DNA of 25,169 nucleotides from Plantago elongata (Eukaryota; Streptophyta; Magnoliopsida; Lamiales; Plantaginaceae), in NCBI GenBank assembly GCA_036897095.1, contig JAYMSP010002274.1, forward strand, positions 1 to 25,169, given 5' to 3'. The translations under genes were made by a program, and so were the position numbers. The notes below the pieces were generated by a model. The model ran no database searches. It saw only the letters and a program-made list of their open reading frames with translations, and had not been told where the DNA came from. Shown piece by piece: positions 21,801-25,169 of this stretch (its first letter is position 1; each line of letters begins with the position of its first letter).

Positions 21801-23325
21801 TATACCTTATATAATAGTCAGAATAACCATGATTGTGGAGGTCCACAATAAACTGAAATTGCAATAATGAGGGGAAATCAAATTTTATGTCATTAATGCC
21901 CCTCAATGAAATGCAAGCACCGCAACAATATGTTCTTGAGGGCATCGCATCCGATGAGGGCGTGAACAATTTACAATGAAGTTAACTTCATCTCATTTCT
22001 CGGTGTAGATTCAGCATCAGACGCATAATATACTAGTAGTAAAAAAGACAATTAATAGTGAGCAACCTGGTTATACTCATGCAGTATGTCCCTGTGTCTC
22101 GCAAGTTTTTGAGTAACTGAAGTGGAAGTAGCCGAGGCAGCACATCGACTCATTGAGTCATTTATATCCAATAGCTTCTCAAGTGAAGACTGGATCTCCA
22201 CTTCCATAGACTTCCATGACCTACTGGATCCCATAGTTGGTGAACCAGCATCCATATAACCTGGAAATCCATAAATTAATTTCTAACTCCAGTTCCTACT
22301 AAGTCAAACACTAGCAGTAATACATAAAATCCACAACTTTGCTATGGAAGTAAAAATGTTTCCCATCACACAATTGCTACACCTTTGGACTTTGCTATCA
22401 GTGTCTGTTCACTTTACAAAAAACTTGGGTCATTTGAAGAAATAGCTATAAGAATTAAGAACATGCAGGATCATGACTAGGGCAGAAGAGTGATGAAAGT
22501 GAGACATAAGTAAGACATCTGCACATTACTGTTTCAAATGGTGTGAAGAATACTCGGCTTGATACTTAGACAAGTAAAATGGTCTTGCATCACAAGCTTA
22601 TACCCATACCGCGAATTACTACACAAGTAACTGCTTGGATAAATGGTGTCACACTTCAGTAACTGCAATGGAACTAAACTGGCCGAGCACACTATGCGAA
22701 ATGCAAAGGCTATCTCCAAACAGGAGCCTCTGTGATTATGCATCTATACTACAACCTCATATCACCAGTGGACAAACTAAACCTCGTCCTCAAACACATG
22801 TGCTGAAGCACATTAGGTTATTCAATAGTATTCGATGGTAAAATCGTGTTCAACTCAGATACTAAAAGTAAACAAGACATCATTCCATCATTACAACAAC
22901 GAACTCACATTTTCGAAGAACAAAGCTTATGGTATTATTACTATTATTACCAATCCGTAGCCTATAGATTACTTCCAAAACGAGCACGCATCAACATTTT
23001 AACAAACTCTACACATATTATGCATTCACAGGAACAAAAATACTCACCATAGAAATCTTAGTCGAACAAATGCACCGAAAACAGACATAATGGATGAAAA
23101 ATAGCTTCTATACACGAAAATTACAAAATGAAACAAGTATAACAAAAATGTAAACCAGTGATGAGTGAAAAACATAGGAAACGAATGCAACGAAATTCCA
23201 GTACCTCCTTGAGTGAATCGAGCTCCGAGCTTAGCATAGGAAGAGAGCTTAACATCGAGATCGCTTTCGATTTTCCTCGCCTCTTTCCGAAGCTCCTCCC
23301 AACCCGATTCCTGCAGCACGTCCAT
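18817..23325 (-). CDS. GOS12: Golgi SNAP receptor complex member 1-2 (Qb-SNARE, GOS12/GOS28 family)
   Basis: Six exons on the minus strand: 23205-23325, 22067-22260, 20489-20578, 20332-20403, 19004-19133 and 18817-18914 (TGA at 18817-18819). They total 705 nt and encode 234 residues; all introns are GT-AG and in phase. The protein follows Arabidopsis GOS12 (about 239 residues) almost throughout: LQESGWEELRKEARKIESDLDVKLSSYAKLG near the start, a coiled-coil N-terminal domain to about 135, then the SNARE motif at about 146-201 with the likely zero-layer glutamine Q177 in GSQRALFGDV. Basic RRKK at 206-209 precedes a single C-terminal transmembrane segment at about 214-232, ending YWLSK. This is a tail-anchored Qb-SNARE for vesicle fusion at the cis-Golgi or within the Golgi stack. 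The ATG at 23325 was chosen because it has a strong context (AACATGG) and gives a family-like start; the open frame continues upstream without another supported ATG. No damage is seen. Introns 1, 2 and 4 are long (944, 1488 and 1198 bp); introns 3 and 5 are under 90 bp. Confidence 0.98.
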
Positions 23326-23680
23326 GTTCGGATCCACCTTCAAATTCCGATCTAACAGGATCCGATATTTTCCGGCACCGGTTTCACTTTCAGTGACAGT
23401 TTGTGATGTGTGATAAGTTTTTGATCCAGAGCAAGGAGAAGCATACGGTTAAATTCGGTTAAATTCTGAGACGGTTTCTGATTTAGTACTTCTCTGCTTG
23501 GAATTCGATTTCTTCTTCTTCAATTTCAATTTGATCGAACTTATTCAGCTATGGATAAAAAAAATAAATGGTTGTCGTGATAATTTGGCAAAGTGCACAA
23601 CTGCTATCAAGTTTAAGCCCATTTACAATTTCAGTTATAACTTCCAGATTGGGCTAATGGGCCATGATCTTGGGCCGAGC
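23326..23680 (-). promoter_or_regulatory. GOS12 promoter region with four site II motifs
   Basis: Four TGGGCC/TGGGCT motifs (site II elements, bound by TCP factors in plants) lie within about 60 bases: AGCCCA at 23616-23621, TGGGCT at 23650-23655, TGGGCC at 23658-23663 and TGGGCC at 23671-23676. They are 290-350 bases upstream of the GOS12 ATG. This arrangement is typical of constitutive housekeeping genes, which suits a Golgi SNARE. No clear TATA box was found, also usual for this promoter type. The transcription start is not determined. Confidence 0.6.
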
Positions 23681-23734
23681 GAAATTGGCTTTTCCGCTCT
23701 TGGATCGCTTAAAATTAATCATAAATACACTAAC

Positions 23735-23832
23735 TAAAGACTCGATTAAAAGCAAATCACACCGCGAGAACTCGAACCCATCACCTAATCATTGTTCCTT
23801 TAGACTGCAGTTTCTCACTTAGACCACGAATG
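23735..23832 (-). mobile_element. tRNA-derived SINE-like fragment
   Basis: Read on the minus strand, TGGTCTAAGTGAG (from 23814-23827) resembles a pol III A box, and GGTTCGAGTTC (23768-23778) closely matches the B-box consensus GGTTCGANTCC, at tRNA-like spacing. The acceptor halves do not pair and no anticodon stem is evident, so it is not a working tRNA. The sequence beyond the B box is unrelated AT-rich DNA, as in a SINE body. No poly-A or other tail with flanking duplication was identified. Confidence 0.5.
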
Positions 23833-24600
23833 CATTGAAATTACCGGTGCAAAAATCAAAAGCATTGGCATGCCCGTATTGCAGCTTCTTTTGATTATGT
23901 TCTTGATTTTTTGACAAGTAGTGTTCGAATGTTGTATAGGAATCCATGTAAAAGGTTCATCACTTTCGTTTTTTTGCGATTATAATATTACAATTACAAT
24001 ATTAATAAATCGTCCATTTCGAAAAAATTAACTTTCAAATCACCATTTCAATAGCTTCAATAGTTCTCTATACAGGTCCGCACTTTCATCTATAACCAAA
24101 ATCGCGCTCTTTATTTTCATCATGTTTGGCTCGGAATCCACTCCTGTTAATTACTGGAGTACTAGAATCGGAGAAAAGGTCTAGGTCTAGCATCATCGCT
24201 TTCCCATCGAGAATACTCTTGTTTCTTGCTCCACCATTCTTTTTTATTTTTTATCAATCCATCAAGAAGAAACAATTAGTCATCCTCTTTTCTTTTTTCT
24301 TTCAAAGACCATGCTCTATTAATTCATTCCATGATCCCAATTTACAGCAAGAAATCATAGATATGCTAACTAACAGATCGTTATGCCCACAAAACCAATT
24401 AATTCCGGAACGAAAAGATGATGAATCAAGTTGATCAACTGAACATTTGTGAATTGTAAAATCAATCTTACCAATTATGAATTCTCATAAATTGATTCAA
24501 TCTGCAGTTCTGCACTCAATCTTCAATCTCAGATTTTGATTTCGTGATTTATTTTAAAATGACCCATCATTTCTGAAAAATGATTTGTGATAACTAGGTC
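23833..24600. other. Upstream flank, no gene supported
   Basis: AT-rich, with pyrimidine-rich tracts at about 24230-24310. A plus-strand frame of 102 codons at 24126-24434 has a Phe/Leu/Ile-rich middle produced by this T-rich tract and a polar C-terminal third. I recognise no family in it and see no splice partner, so it is not called. Confidence 0.4.
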
Positions 24601-24607
24601 ATGTACA

Positions 24608-24800
24608 ACAAAACTAGCTAAATAATAATTAGCTGGTAGCTGGCGATGTAGCTTTTATTTTAATAAACTAATTTGATTAATTTTTCAAATCAGTTAGCTG
24701 ACCAACTAATTTATTTAAAAAGTTATGCATTCCCATAACAATCAAGCTTTTAATTAAAAAAAGTTCATGAAATCGAAAAGCTAGCTGAAAAGGTAGTAAT
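24608..24800. repeat. AGCT-rich imperfect inverted repeat, possible MITE
   Basis: TAGCTGGTAGCTGGCGATGTAGCTTTTA at the left (about 24629-24657) has an imperfect inverted counterpart, AAAAGCTAGCTGAAAAGGTAG, at the right (about 24776-24796), around an AT-rich core. AGCT/TAGCTTTT-rich elements of this sort recur in plant intergenic DNA. Boundaries and target duplication are not resolved. Confidence 0.35.
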
Positions 24801-24964
24801 AAATATATCCCAAATGGTTGGAAATTGAATGGTGGTGGACTGGTGAGATTGAACTGTTGTTGTTAGGAAGGAGTAGATGGTGTTTTAATTTGTCCCAAAG
24901 GGAGATTAATGGTTATTAGCATATTTACACGTATTCAACTTTTATTTGTTCAAACGGTATTATT

Positions 24965-25155
24965 AACAGGTAGAGGCGGATGGAGGATTTTAACTTTAAA
25001 AGGAGAAATAATATATATGAGGTGTTTTCGATCAAGAGTTGGAGGTCGAAATTCAAAATTTTTAAAAATATTATTTATATTAAAAAAAATTGGAAGTTAA
25101 GGGGCGCGCCCCCCCCCCCCCCCCCCCCCCCCCCCCCCTTCCCCGCGTCTGTTGT
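24965..25155. mobile_element. Inverted-repeat element with GAGGCGGA end, interrupted by poly-C
   Basis: The left part AACAGGTAGAGGCGGATGGAGG (24964-24985) is matched imperfectly by the reverse complement of the right end, CAACAGACGCGGGGAAGG (about 25137-25154). This resembles the repeated plant arrangement CAGAGGCGGAGCCA...TGGCTCCGCCTCTG. The interior is AT-rich, then turns into GGGGCGCGCC and a run of 30 C at 25109-25138. It is non-coding; the short plus-strand frame at 24909-25100 is not a gene. Confidence 0.4.
25109..25138. repeat. 30-base C homopolymer near the end of the sequence
   Basis: An uninterrupted run of C follows GGGGCGCG, and a GC-rich tail of 31 bases then ends the window. 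A homopolymer of this length and composition is out of keeping with the AT-rich surroundings and may be an assembly or base-calling artefact. Confidence 0.95.
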
Positions 25156-25169
25156 TGAGACCGGGCGGG

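Noticed and set aside
23044-23343. 99-codon frame starting at 23343 as a separate protein or an earlier GOS12 start
   Set aside because: Its first codon is TTG, not ATG. The part after 23205 is intron 1 read through. The family-like start is the ATG at 23325.
23735-23832. Functional tRNA gene
   Set aside because: A- and B-box-like motifs are present but acceptor and anticodon stems do not form.
24126-24434. 102-codon plus-strand open frame with a hydrophobic middle
   Set aside because: The hydrophobic part is encoded by T-rich low-complexity DNA. I recognise no homologue, no splice partner and no promoter. A homology search or transcript evidence would be needed to revive it.

Overview
This is nuclear DNA from a eudicot plant, most likely an asterid. 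It is AT-rich, has GT-AG spliced genes with short exons, and carries plant-type MITEs and microsatellites. Two complete protein-coding genes can be read exon by exon, both on the minus strand. An asterid (possibly Lamiales) origin is only an impression from the YABBY C-terminal wording and was not tested. The window has an irregular length and ends in a 30-C homopolymer, so it may be a whole contig.

Layout. 1-3248: non-coding 3' flank of the first gene, with a transposon-like remnant at 1-400. 3249-6026: seven-exon YABBY transcription factor of the FIL/YAB3 (YABBY1) clade, 214 residues, with a TATA-box and short-leader candidate at 6027-6230. 6231-18816: 12.6 kb with no gene I can support. 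It holds a compound microsatellite, a GGGTT pentamer array, a 65-bp tandem duplication, a small MITE, a three-copy 100-bp tandem array next to LTR-like sequence, a 600-bp PIF/Harbinger-type element with a TTA target-site duplication, and a Stowaway-type MITE. 18817-23325: six-exon Golgi Qb-SNARE gene of the GOS12 type, 234 residues, tail-anchored. 23326-25169: GOS12 leader and promoter with a cluster of site II (TGGGCC/T) motifs, a tRNA-derived SINE-like piece, an AGCT-rich repeat, and a terminal inverted-repeat element interrupted by the poly-C run.

The two proteins are not known to work together. One acts in the nucleus in lateral-organ polarity and the other acts in intra-Golgi vesicle fusion. 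Their adjacency is still informative: from memory, the Arabidopsis FIL gene (At2g45190) and GOS12 (At2g45200) are also neighbours, so the window looks like an old microsyntenic block. Here the space between them, which is the whole upstream region of the YABBY gene, contains many repeats. I see no novel biological system. The most useful leads are the conserved gene pair, the telo-box cluster inside the YABBY introns, and the ACGT-rich 100-bp tandem array in the upstream region.
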